Assembly (NCBI GenBank): GCA_028823855.1
Contig: JAPPFL010000080.1
Location: 1 to 64,000 of the forward strand
DNA: 64,000 bases
Direction of reading: 5' to 3'
Origin: Albidovulum sp.
GTDB lineage: Bacteria > Pseudomonadota > Alphaproteobacteria > Rhodobacterales > Rhodobacteraceae
Numbering within the stretch: position 1 is the first letter of the stretch; every line of letters begins with the position of its first letter. Shown in pieces: positions 55,513 through 64,000 of the stretch. A program made the position numbers and the translations under genes. The notes beneath the pieces were generated by a model. The model had not been told where the DNA came from, ran no database searches, and saw only the letters and a list, made by a program, of their open reading frames with translations.

Positions 55513-57165
55513 CTAAGCGTCATCGACGCCAAGACTGTCGGCCGTTGGCGAGGGGCCGTTCTTTCCCATGATCATGTCCGACGCCTTTTCCGCGATCATC
55601 AGCACTGCCGCGTTGATGTTCCCATTGGGAAGATCCGGCATGACCGAGGCATCCACGACCCGGAGGCCTTCGATGCCGTGCACCTTCAGTTCAGGAGACA
55701 CGACGCTTTCGGGATCGGAGTCCGCGCCCATTCTGCATGTTCCCGCGGGGTGATGCACTGTTATTACGCTCTTCCTGATGTAGGCGTCGATATCCTCGCG
55801 ACTCCGGCAGTCGGCGCCCGGCGCTATTTCGGCCTTTACAAACTTGCGCATATGTACGGACGCCGAGAGAGCGCGCGCGATGTCGAGGGTCTCGCGCAGC
55901 ACCGCCAAATCCCTGTCGCGCGACAGAAAGCTCTGCCGTATCGCCGGCGCTTCCCGGGGGTCGGACGACTTCAGCTTGACATGGCCGCGAGCTGCAGGCT
56001 GGGTAAGCACAAGGCGCGATGCAAATCCGTCGGGAAAAGATCGTCGAAACGGCGACATATAGGGCCAGGACGCAAGCGGCGCGGCCGTGAACAAGTACTG
56101 GATGTCGGGAACATCCTTCGCGACGCCGCTACGCAGGAACGCCGTGATTCCGCCTGGCACGTCGTTCGAGAAGCCGCTGCCCGCGAAATACGTGCGAGCC
56201 AAGTCCGGCACGATTCGGTCATAGCGCATCATCCTGTGAAACGGTCCCGGCGTCGTTCGATGATGCATAACGATCACCGACGGGTGATCCTGAAGATTGC
56301 GTCCGACTCCGGACAGCGCGACTCGAGTGCCGATGTCGTGCCTGTCTAGCTCTTCAGGGTCGCCAATTCCGGAAACCATCAGGAGCTGGGGCGAATTGAT
56401 CACGCCGCCCGAAACTACAACCTCGCGGGTTGCGCGCGCGTCCTCGGACTTGCCGGCCCCACTCCACCGGATACCAACCGCGCGGGTGCCGTCAAACAGT
56501 ATTTGCTCCGCCACCGCGCCGGTACGGACCGTAAGGTTCTTCCGCTTCAAAGCTGGGCGAAGGTAGGCTGTGGCGGCGCTTGCGCGCCTGCCCTTGTGAA
56601 TCGACATTTGCAATCGGGCAAAGCCCTCCTGCTCGTTTCCGTTGTAGTCGTCGGTCCAGCCGTGCGCTTCCCGCCCCGCCTCCCCGAACGCCTCAACCAG
56701 CGGGTCCTCGTAGTCGCAGAATCGTGTGCCTAACGGGCCGACCGCTCCTCGCCATCGGCTAGGCGGTCCATCCCAGCGCTCCTGAACCCTGAAATAGTGA
56801 AGGACATTTTCCGGGCCCCAGCCCTCGAGACCGGGCTGGGCGGCCCATCGACGATACGTACCCCAGTCGCCGCGCACGTAGGCCATCGCATTCGTCGACG
56901 AGCATCCCCCGATAACGCGGCCGCGAGCGCACTCCACCATCCGCCCGTCGACAGCATCTTCGGGCTCGCAGAAATAGCCCCAGTCATGCCGCCGCTCCTT
57001 GAAAATTATGCCCCAGCCCAGCGGAATGTGGATCAGGGGGTCGCGGTCCCAGCCGCCCGCCTCCAGAAGCAAAATCTTATTGCCGGGATCCTCGCTCAGA
57101 CGATTTGCCAGAACGCAGCCCGCCGAACCGGCTCCAACAATGATGAAATCATATTCCGCTACCAT
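55513..57165 (-). CDS. GMC flavoprotein oxidoreductase, candidate 4-pyridoxate dehydrogenase
   Basis: A 550-residue FAD enzyme: Rossmann motif [23 protein letters not shown] signature [20 protein letters not shown], second signature [16 protein letters not shown], and the active-site His block [17 protein letters not shown]. The choline-dehydrogenase-like sequence could oxidise many alcohols. In the known B6 pathway 4-pyridoxate dehydrogenase is a membrane-associated GMC enzyme, and the locus already has a separate pyridoxine 4-oxidase, so this is the natural candidate for the 5-hydroxymethyl oxidation. ATG 57165 follows GGAGAACGCCA. Confidence 0.8.
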   Translation of the reverse strand: MVAEYDFIIVGAGSAGCVLANRLSEDPGNKILLLEAGGWDRDPLIHIPLGWGIIFKERRHDWGYFCEPEDAVDGRMVECARGRVIGGCSSTNAMAYVRGDWGTYRRWAAQPGLEGWGPENVLHYFRVQERWDGPPSRWRGAVGPLGTRFCDYEDPLVEAFGEAGREAHGWTDDYNGNEQEGFARLQMSIHKGRRASAATAYLRPALKRKNLTVRTGAVAEQILFDGTRAVGIRWSGAGKSEDARATREVVVSGGVINSPQLLMVSGIGDPEELDRHDIGTRVALSGVGRNLQDHPSVIVMHHRTTPGPFHRMMRYDRIVPDLARTYFAGSGFSNDVPGGITAFLRSGVAKDVPDIQYLFTAAPLASWPYMSPFRRSFPDGFASRLVLTQPAARGHVKLKSSDPREAPAIRQSFLSRDRDLAVLRETLDIARALSASVHMRKFVKAEIAPGADCRSREDIDAYIRKSVITVHHPAGTCRMGADSDPESVVSPELKVHGIEGLRVVDASVMPDLPNGNINAAVLMIAEKASDMIMGKNGPSPTADSLGVDDA

Positions 57166-57429
57166 TGGCGTTCTCCGTCGATTATTCGCTGCCGGACCGC
57201 CGCAGCCAACCATTTCCGAGTTTTGTAAATGATAATGGTCTTGCCTGTCGAGTTGAGTTCGACCATCGATTGGCGTCAATCGAATGAGCGCACTCCATGG
57301 TGCGCGCGACAACGACTCCTGCCGAGAGGGTTTGGCGGACCATGGTCCGCTTGGAAAGCGGCGCGGAGCGGCAATGGTTTGGCTCTTGGCAGCAGTGGTT
57401 GAAAGCATGGAGGCCGGACGCAGTGCTGG

Positions 57430-58186
57430 GATGACGCCATAAAGAGCTTCGCGACGTGCTCAGCGAAATGGCCGGGTCGGCTCGCGAACCACCGCCTGAA
57501 CGCCAGTTCGTTGGTCAATTGCGGTTCCACGTTCCCGATCGCGCCGCATCCACGCAGAAATGCGCGATCGCGCAGCTGCCGCCAGTTCAGGAGGGACGGA
57601 GGCGGCCCGTGAAGTCAGCCTGCAGGTAGACGGGCCGGTTCGCGTCGCAAATACCACGGGCGTGATCGAACTCCGACTGATGCTCGTGCCTCGACTTGCG
57701 CGTCTCGCCGCGGCCCGTGCCTCGGCCGTGCAGGCCGACCGTGTCATGAAAGAGGCGACGAGCGTGGCGGGCGATGACTACGGCGCCAGCGACCTAGCTT
57801 TTCGCGTCGGCGTCGCGAGCGAATCGCGAAACGCTCTTGGGCCGGGACTCCGCCATCTCCAGCGCGCGGCGGGCGCGGACAGTCGCGTGCTGCTGCCCAA
57901 ACCTTCGTCGATGTGCGAGACGGCGCGCGCGGCGGGCGACAAAGAACGCCAGTTCATCGCACGCGCCATCGCGGACCGCGATCCGGAGCGCGGCGAAGAA
58001 GCCATGCGCGATCGTCTTTTCAGCGTTCGAGCACTCAAAGTGAATCGCCTGCGGCCCCGGCCGGAAACGCAATTTTCCTCGGTCCCAGTTTCGAAAGCTC
58101 CCTGGAGGAAAATGCGGCCGGTTTCGGAATGGCCGTATCGTGTTTCGCGTTACATCCGTGCGTCCGCTTCGTTTTTCAAAGCTTAG
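57430..58186 (+). pseudogene. Broken FadR/GntR-type regulator (FCD domain)
   Basis: From about 57640 a frame reads GVIELRLMLVPRLARLAAAR, DYGASDLAFRVGVASESRN and RQFIARAIADRDPERGEEAMRDR, the order of the FCD ligand-binding domain (E.YE.R..lEp.aA..AA, D..FH..la.as.N, H..i..Ai..rD...A...m..H). Upstream, pieces of the winged-helix (PPPERQFVGQLRFHVPDR) appear in another frame, and no single frame joins them. The Asp/His metal site is altered (Phe-Arg where Phe-His is usual). A B6-pathway regulator seems to have decayed; coordinates are approximate. Confidence 0.55.
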
Positions 58187-58293
58187 CCTTTTGCCGATGC
58201 ATAATTTTTTCTATCTTCTGAAGACTTAATCGCAAAAGATCTGCCGCAGCTTAAGGCGGATTCTTTGAAGCAGGGACCGATGGAGGCTCCGAA

Positions 58294-60084
58294 ATGAATT
58301 TCACTACGCGGCCCCTCATCCAGGGAACGTTCGGCGCAGTTGCGTCGACCCACTGGCTCGCCTCAGCCGTGGGAATGAAGCTGCTCGAGGCGGGTGGCAA
58401 CGCATTTGACGCTGCCGCAGGAGCGGGTTTCGTTTTAAGCGTGGTTGAACCGCACTTGAACGGGCCGCTGGGCGAAGTTCCTGTACTGATCTGGCCGGCG
58501 GGCGAGGAAACCCCTTCAGTGATTTGCGGCCAGGGAACCGCTCCGTCGAAAGCTACGATCGCGCATTACCGCGGCGAGGGGCTGACTCTCGTTCCAGGCT
58601 CCGGTCTCCTGGCAACCGTCGTTCCCGGCGCGTTCGGAGCGTGGATCCTGATGCTGCGCGATTATGGCGTCCTGCCATTCCGGAAAGTCATGGAGCCGGC
58701 AATTCACTATGCGAGACACGGTCACCCGCTGCTTAGCGCCGCTTCGACCCAGATCGCCTTGCATGCAGACTTCTTTCGCCGCGAATGGCCGAGCTCCGCG
58801 CGTGTCTGGACGCCGAACGGATCGGTCCCCGAGGCGGGCAGACTGTTTTGCAACCCGGCGCTTGCCAATTTCTGGAGCCGGCTGCTTGACGAGGCCGAGA
58901 CCGAAAGAAGCCGCATCGGCCAACTGGAAGCGGCGAGACTTGCGTTCTATGAAGGGCCCGCGGCCGAAGCCGTGGACGCCTACGCGCGCAATGCCTGCGT
59001 CATGGACGGAACCGGAGAGCGGCGGCGGGGCGTCATTTCAGCCGACGACCTCGCAGGCTGGCAGGCGACGGTGGAGCCGGCGATTTCGATTGGCTACTCC
59101 GGTTGGACAGTGTGGAAACCGGGGCCTTGGACTCAGGGGCCGTCGCTTCTCCAATCGCTTCGGACCGCGGATGCGCGGATGCTCCTCGACATCGACCATC
59201 TCGGCGACAGGTTCGTTCATGAAGTGACTGAAATCCTGAAGCTCTCTCTGGCGGACCGGGAGGCATTCTACGGTGACCCGGAACACTCCGACATTCCCCT
59301 CCGCGAATTGCTGTCTACCGACTATGGCATTGGCCGCGCCAAACTCATCTCCGAGAGCGCTTCCTACGAATTCCGACCCGGATCAGTTTCCGGGTTGGAG
59401 CCTCAAGCAAGTTCGTTCGTGCGGCGCGTGTCCGAGCGGCGCGATGCGAGCACGGGAATCGGCGGCGGCGAACCGACGATGATACACCTTGAAAACCGCG
59501 ATACCGACACCGTGCATGTCGATGTCATCGACAGGTGGGGCAACATCGTCTCCGCGACGCCGTCCGGAGGTTGGCTTCAATCTTCGCCGGTCGTGCCGGA
59601 GCTTGGCGTCCCGCTTAACACTCGAGCCCAAATGTTCTGGCTCGAACCGGGGCTTCCATCTTCTCTCGCGCCCGGTCGTCGCCCCCGCACGACGCTGTCC
59701 CCATCGATGGCGGTTCGCCCGGACGGCGGTCGGCTGGCGTTCGGCACGCCGGGCGGCGATCAGCAAGATCAGTGGCAGCTCATCTTTCTGCTTCGACTGA
59801 TCCATCACGGCCTGAACCTGCAGGAGGCCATTGACGCCCCGCTGTTCCATACCGCTCATCTGCAATCGAGCTTCTACCCGCGTGCAGCGCACCCCGGGCA
59901 TCTGCTGTTGGAATCCGGATTTTCAAGCGGGGTGATCAAGGCGTTGCGAGACCGAGGACACGACTTGGAGTACTCCAAGCCCTGGTCAATTGGGCGTCTG
60001 ACCGCGGCGGAGCATGGCGCCGACGGCATCCTGGCTGCCGCCGCCACGCCGCGCCTCATGCAGGCCTATGCGATAGGTCGCTAG
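58294..60084 (+). CDS. Gamma-glutamyltranspeptidase-family hydrolase
   Basis: A 596-residue Ntn-hydrolase precursor. The N-terminal half has ASAVGMKLLEAGGNAFDAAA and VPGAFGAWILMLRDYG. Thr406 in DTVHVDVIDRWGN is at the site of self-cleavage that makes the small subunit, and the C-terminal half has LSPSMAVRPDG and FGTPGGDQQDQWQLIFLLRL. No signal peptide, so it is probably cytoplasmic, unlike classical glutathione-degrading enzymes. Cytoplasmic relatives include amidohydrolases such as oxamate hydrolase. It might hydrolyse an amide formed during pyridine ring degradation. The only plus-strand metabolic gene in the locus. Confidence 0.87.
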   Translation: MNFTTRPLIQGTFGAVASTHWLASAVGMKLLEAGGNAFDAAAGAGFVLSVVEPHLNGPLGEVPVLIWPAGEETPSVICGQGTAPSKATIAHYRGEGLTLVPGSGLLATVVPGAFGAWILMLRDYGVLPFRKVMEPAIHYARHGHPLLSAASTQIALHADFFRREWPSSARVWTPNGSVPEAGRLFCNPALANFWSRLLDEAETERSRIGQLEAARLAFYEGPAAEAVDAYARNACVMDGTGERRRGVISADDLAGWQATVEPAISIGYSGWTVWKPGPWTQGPSLLQSLRTADARMLLDIDHLGDRFVHEVTEILKLSLADREAFYGDPEHSDIPLRELLSTDYGIGRAKLISESASYEFRPGSVSGLEPQASSFVRRVSERRDASTGIGGGEPTMIHLENRDTDTVHVDVIDRWGNIVSATPSGGWLQSSPVVPELGVPLNTRAQMFWLEPGLPSSLAPGRRPRTTLSPSMAVRPDGGRLAFGTPGGDQQDQWQLIFLLRLIHHGLNLQEAIDAPLFHTAHLQSSFYPRAAHPGHLLLESGFSSGVIKALRDRGHDLEYSKPWSIGRLTAAEHGADGILAAAATPRLMQAYAIGR

Positions 60085-60564
60085 GTCGGAGCGGCAACGG
60101 TGCGACGCGGTAAAGCCGTGATCGCGCCCAAATTCCTAGCGGCTTCCGCCATGCCGTCGCGCTACCGCATCGGTTAATGAAAGGTCCAGCCCGCTTCCTC
60201 GACCCGGATCGGTCCGACAGGATCCGGCCGGTATCTTCGTGATGTCGGCAGGTGCCATGCGTCTCCCGTCGTGAGCCGCGAGCAGCTCGCTCCCGCTCCC
60301 TTTCAACCGCGGATTCACGGCGGCCGACAGCATGTCGGCACCCCTAGGGACAAATTGCGTTGCGGACGTGGATTCGGAGCCCCTCGCCGCGCATGACTTC
60401 GTCACCAGGGGCTGTTACGTCTGTTCTGTAAAGAGCGCGCTTCGCGCAACTTCGCATCGATCGGCTTCGCCCTGCAATCGGCTTGTAGCGACCATGACCA
60501 GCCCCCGTACGTCGACCGCGGCGGTCGGTCCGGCATCGGATCCGCGATTCCGAGGGCTGGACGG
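60085..60564. other. Gene-free gap between convergent genes
   Basis: A 480-bp gap between the convergent transpeptidase-family and pyridoxine oxidase genes. No coding frame is convincing and no clear bidirectional terminator is seen. Confidence 0.4.
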
Positions 60565-62112
60565 TCAAACTGCGGAAAGCAGGTCGGCGGCCCTTTCGGC
60601 TACCGCGACGATCGCCGCGTTCACGGGACCTGTTGTAAGACTTGGAAGAATCGAGCCGTCTACAATATAAAGCCCCGGCACTCCTGCGACAGAAAGGTCG
60701 GGACACGTGACAGCGTTGTCATCTGATCCCATCCGGCATGTGCCTATCGGATGGTGATGCGTAACGGCGGCATGCTCAATGAACTCCAGTTTCGTGTCCC
60801 TGCTTGCAAGATCTTCGGGTCTCGGCAGCAGTTCCTCGCCCCGCCACGGCCCGTAGGGCGCCGTTGCGCCGAGGCGGCGCGCCCAGTCCAGCGCTTCGAG
60901 AAACTGCGACCGATCCACGGGATCGATGAGGTAGCCAGGATCGATGAGCGGTTTTGCGCGCGGATCCGCTGAGGAAACGGAAAGTTGCCCCCGGCTTCGC
61001 GGATGCGTGATGCCGAACATCAGGGTGTATCCCTCTCCTAGACAGGGCGGATGAATGCCGTCGGCGAAAGTCTCCGAGACAACCGGTGCTGTTACGCAGG
61101 CTACTACAAGATCCGGCGCGTCGCCTTTCATCTGCCCGCGCGCATGGATGTACGTGAGCGACTCGGAATGCTGGGTCGTGGTCGGCGGAAGCCGCTCAAG
61201 GGCCCGGTAGACGTTTCCTGCGGAAAGCAGATGGTCCTGTAGATTCTTCCCCACGCCAGGCATGTTTTGCCGAACCTTGATTCCGAGAGGCGCCAGCTTG
61301 CCGCCTGGACCCAATCCCGACCGCATCAGTATCGCCGGTGATCCGATGACCCCGGCAGCGAGGATCACCGCGCGTCGGGCGCTGATCTTGTGAACTGTGC
61401 CGCCGCTGAGTGCATAGACGCCCGTCGTTCGTCCTGCATCGCCGAATGCCAAACGATCCACGAGCAATCCCGTGCGCAGTTCAAGGCCCGCGCGGGCACG
61501 GACAGCCTCTGTCAAGTAGGCGTCGGCGACGCTCTGGCGGCGTCCGCCCACAATTGAGAGGGTGTTAAGAGTCGATCCTGCGATATTTGGTCCGTTGTGG
61601 TCGCGGATCGAACGAAGCCCGAGTTCAACTCCGGCAAAGCGGTGCGCCTGGGTAAGAGGGTGCGGCTTGGCCGGTTGGCAGAGCCGTAGGGGCCCCGTTC
61701 CCCCGTAACCGTCTGCGGGAGCGAACGGGGACGTTTCCGAACGGATGAAGTATGGCCGCAAAGCCTTCCAGTTCCAGCCGGTAGCGCCCGCCTCGGACCA
61801 CTTATTGAAATCGCTTGGATGGCCGCGGACATGGCCCATCGCGTGCATTGCGCTGGAACCGCCAACAACGCAGCCTCTGGGCCAGGGATGCGCCCGTCCC
61901 GCCGTGGAGCGTTGAGGTGCCGTTAAGTATTCCCAGTCTATCTCGGTGCCCTGGAGAAGAGGCCACGCGGCAGGATCGGAGATTGCCGGGTTCCTGGGTT
62001 CGTCGCCCGCTTCAAGCAGAATGACTCTCCGGTCGGGCCGTTCCGTGAGCCTGGCGGCGAGCACGCAGCCCGCCGAACCGGCACCTACGATGACAAAGTC
62101 AGCCTCGGTCAT
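60565..62112 (-). CDS. Pyridoxine 4-oxidase (GMC flavoprotein)
   Basis: A 515-residue FAD enzyme expected to oxidise pyridoxine to pyridoxal with oxygen. FAD motif [21 protein letters not shown] signature WPRGCVVGGSSAMHAMGHVR; His block THHHPIGTCRMGSDDNAV. The stretches DPAAWPLLQGTEIDWEY, STAGRAHPWPRG, MGHVRGHPSDFNKW, QHSESLTYI and FGITHPRSRGQLSVSS follow the M. loti pyridoxine 4-oxidase sequence as I recall it, far better than choline or glucose dehydrogenases do. ATG 62112 gives the expected start MTEADFVIVG. It is the entry enzyme of the B6 pathway. Confidence 0.83.
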   Translation of the reverse strand: MTEADFVIVGAGSAGCVLAARLTERPDRRVILLEAGDEPRNPAISDPAAWPLLQGTEIDWEYLTAPQRSTAGRAHPWPRGCVVGGSSAMHAMGHVRGHPSDFNKWSEAGATGWNWKALRPYFIRSETSPFAPADGYGGTGPLRLCQPAKPHPLTQAHRFAGVELGLRSIRDHNGPNIAGSTLNTLSIVGGRRQSVADAYLTEAVRARAGLELRTGLLVDRLAFGDAGRTTGVYALSGGTVHKISARRAVILAAGVIGSPAILMRSGLGPGGKLAPLGIKVRQNMPGVGKNLQDHLLSAGNVYRALERLPPTTTQHSESLTYIHARGQMKGDAPDLVVACVTAPVVSETFADGIHPPCLGEGYTLMFGITHPRSRGQLSVSSADPRAKPLIDPGYLIDPVDRSQFLEALDWARRLGATAPYGPWRGEELLPRPEDLASRDTKLEFIEHAAVTHHHPIGTCRMGSDDNAVTCPDLSVAGVPGLYIVDGSILPSLTTGPVNAAIVAVAERAADLLSAV

Positions 62113-62504
62113 TCCCGAACTGCGCCGCTCGTTCAGCTGAATCCTCGGCTGGAGCAACTGGTTCAACCGCGAATTTCAATCCGCATACGGCCCCCGGATC
62201 GGCGAATTGCATCGATTCCGCTATCATCCCGCTGCAATTGAGCGCATGCACAAGGACTCGAACTGCAGGAAGATGCCCTCACTTTGGCCTTCGCCGTGCC
62301 CTGGCAAATGCAAGCCCGTACCGTCTCCGAAATCGAATATGATGAAAAGCTCAATCAACGGAGCGCGAATCCGCGAAGGATAGTCCCCGTCATTCATCGC
62401 CGCTCTCCGCAAATCTACTCAGTACGCAGGCCGCCAACCTAGACCTCAAAGGAAGACTCGCGCAGCTTTGCGTTTCGCCTTTCAACGCCGCGAATTGCCA
62501 CGCT
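62113..62504. other. Gene-free 390-bp segment
   Basis: It lies upstream of the pyridoxine oxidase gene and should contain its promoter. No gene recognised. Confidence 0.4.
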
Positions 62505-63106
62505 TCACTCAAGGAAGTATTCTCCACCTCCGTCAATCTCAACCAGACGTGTCCAGTAGCGGTACTGCGACATCCATTCGCCGCCGCCGACGCCAGCGAA
62601 AGCAAGCAAATTCCACTTGGCGCTGTAGACATCCCCTGGACCGAAGACGCGCTGGTCTTGCGGTACACTTTCTCGCCTTTGCGCTCGTAGACCACGACAC
62701 CGGGCATGATGTTCACTTCCGCCATCGCCGTCTGCTCGCGAATGCAGTCTCCGCCGCCGTGGGGGGCGAGCCTAAAACGCCGGTTGCGGGTGGTCGCTAA
62801 GTCCCGCCGGATTCGAGGCGTATCCTTGGACAGCAGCGCTACCGACATGGCACACTCGAGATGCTGGAGGATGCCGTTGAGGCCATCCGCCCACAGGTTG
62901 CAGTATCGGCATCCTTGGCACATGTTGTGGATCGACAGGAGCCGTTCATAGGCACCAAGGAGAATTAGCGGCGAGACCTCGCAGTTCATTGTCGCAAACT
63001 TGCAGTTCGGCGCGGGCTTGGGTTCTGCACTCTATCGCAACTCGTGCAGCTTTGCAGCAAGGTCGTATATCTGCTGTTCAAGCTCGATGATTTCCTGGCC
63101 CGGCAT
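62505..63106 (-). pseudogene. DUF899-family thioredoxin-like protein, with stop and frameshift
   Basis: The gene starts at ATG 63106 with AAGGAGA upstream and reads MPGQEIIELEQQIYDLAAKL, then meets TAG (63032-63034). The same frame continues with SAEPKPAPNCKFATMNCEVS, the thioredoxin-like CQGCRYCNLWADGLNGILQH and PGVVVYERKGEKVYRKT. Near 62650 the frame shifts by one base and goes on as RVFGPGDVYSAKWNLLAFAG and YRYWTRLVEIDGGGEYFLE to a stop at 62505. The order matches DUF899 proteins of about 200 residues. Two independent lesions mean it is dead unless recoded. Confidence 0.75.
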
Positions 63107-63680
63107 TCCGACTTCTCCTTGCGAGTTCCAGTAGACGGGGCGTTGTTCCAACGGAATGCGAAACGTTCGCCGCGCCGTGAAACTGTCGCTCGAATGCAAG
63201 ATCGTTTCAACGCCGCGCGGACGAATTGGGCACGGCAAACGCATCCGCAATACGCGCGGACAACCCCTGCACTTCAAGCTAAACGACGCGCTTGTGCCGA
63301 TTCCTTTTTGTGCATCGTCTTGAAGACCATAGCGGAACGTTATCTTCGCGCCCCCAAAATCCCGATAATCTCGGATGTCTCGCGAAATCGAGCGGTTTAT
63401 TCAAGGCAACAGCGAACGTAATTGGCGGGGATTCGTCAACAGAGAATTGCTGTTCTAGAACTGCTGGCCGAGGATTGTGAACGCGAAGCCGCCTGAATTG
63501 CCGACAAGTCGGCGCAACGAACATCCCGAAGCGATAAACCCGCGCAATGGCCGAACATGGTGAACTGACTTGACCCGGCCGCCGCGCTTCCAGGCCGTGT
63601 CGCCGGCGTTTGGCTTCGAGCCGAGAGCCGACAAAATTCATTTTATCGGGTTTCGAGCAATTGACCATCGCGCGCGAGTT
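63107..63680. other. Gene-free segment of about 570 bp
   Basis: No gene recognised. It lies between the broken DUF899 gene and the transposase remnant. Confidence 0.4.
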
Positions 63681-63689
63681 GCGGCTTGG

Positions 63690-64000
63690 TGACCGAAGCG
63701 ACGCTCGAATTGAGTTCCTTAAGGTCGCGGAGATGTTCGGCGACGAGGCGCGGGCAAGGTCGTGGTGGTCGGTGCGAAAGATCGGGCCGCCGAGGAGATT
63801 CGCGCCCAAGTGGTCGAGAACGCCTACAAGCCGACGCTACGGGGTTTCGTCATCGACCGCGCCGCCCCCCGGACGCCGCCGTATCCGGGGGTGAGGGTGC
63901 AGCCAACGAGGGGTTGCCCATACCTCGTGATGAGGTCAAGCGCTCGATCAAGTAGTTCGATCGGGGGCAGGCGCGCGCGAACGGCATGGAGACGTTCTGG
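63690..64000 (+). pseudogene. Remnant of a second IS1595-type transposase, internally deleted
   Basis: FLKVAEMFGDEARARSW resembles the start of IS1595-group transposases (L...FP.E..A..WF). It is followed directly by GKVVVVGAKDRAAEEIRAQV, YKPTLRGFVIDRAAP and then, in another frame, NEGLPIPRDEVKRSIK, a stop, and GQARANGMETFW, the family's catalytic end block. The zinc ribbon and first catalytic Asp are missing, so an internal deletion and frameshifts have occurred. It is GC-rich, unlike the intact copy at 2712-3734, so it is a different element. It runs off the window. Confidence 0.7.

Overview
The window looks like part of an alphaproteobacterial chromosome. The Fo genes are ordered atpI-atpB-atpE-b'-b. 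Chorismate mutase is followed by rpsP-rimM-trmD-rplS-rpmE. The rpmH-rnpA-yidD-yidC ... engB-argB block is the alphaproteobacterial arrangement. Most of the sequence is moderately GC-rich, with strong Shine-Dalgarno sites and frequent GTG/TTG starts. Coding density is uneven. Several stretches of about 1-2 kb hold no recognisable gene, and there are several broken genes (two transposases, a GntR-type regulator, a DUF899-type protein, a methyltransferase remnant). This suggests a genome undergoing IS expansion and gene decay, as in many host-associated alphaproteobacteria; the lifestyle is inference.

Region 1 (144-7886) is a nested mobile element. An IS630-type element has its transposase gene cut by a 6,361-bp AT-rich transposon (814-7174). 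That transposon has perfect 30-bp terminal inverted repeats, an 8-bp target duplication and an intact IS1595-family transposase. Besides the transposase it carries about fifteen small passenger genes: small membrane, secreted and lipoprotein genes, a DUF1232 protein, duplicated microproteins, duplicated promoter/leader modules and two covarying hairpin repeats. Removing the insert and one target copy restores an uninterrupted 379-codon IS630 transposase.

Region 2 (8030-32918) is mostly housekeeping: ATP synthase Fo, an ArsR regulator, an EamA exporter, chorismate mutase, the ribosomal protein/rRNA-tRNA maturation operon, tRNA-Arg(ACG), an orphan histidine kinase, a TVP38-type membrane protein, rpmH-rnpA-yidD-yidC, engB, argB and a ferredoxin-like protein. 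A TRAP transporter plus an RraA-like and a nitrilase-family gene separate yidC from engB. Region 3 (33305-35407) is an IS4-superfamily element whose transposase has an in-frame amber codon.

Region 4 (36609-62112) is the most interesting chromosomal part. It appears to be a vitamin B6 (pyridoxine/pyridoxamine/pyridoxal) degradation locus. I recognise pyridoxine 4-oxidase (60565-62112), pyridoxamine-pyruvate aminotransferase (42980-44158), pyridoxal 4-dehydrogenase (42185-42928), 4-pyridoxolactonase (44171-44977), a GMC oxidoreductase that could be 4-pyridoxate dehydrogenase (55513-57165), and a homologue of FHMPC 5-dehydrogenase (50444-51361). Two complete ABC importers are in the same minus-strand run: a BMP/nucleoside type and a family-5 solute-binding (peptide/nickel) type. 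The decarboxylase, FAD-dependent ring-opening oxygenase and amidohydrolase of the known Mesorhizobium pathway are absent here. Instead the FHMPC dehydrogenase gene ends a tight operon of a gentisate-dioxygenase-like cupin, an LVIVD-repeat protein, a RidA-type deaminase and a GST-type protein, with a gamma-glutamyltranspeptidase-family gene nearby. I propose this as a candidate alternative ring-cleavage branch. A decayed FadR/GntR-type regulator lies inside the locus. The right edge holds a broken DUF899-family gene and the remains of a second, GC-rich IS1595-type transposase.
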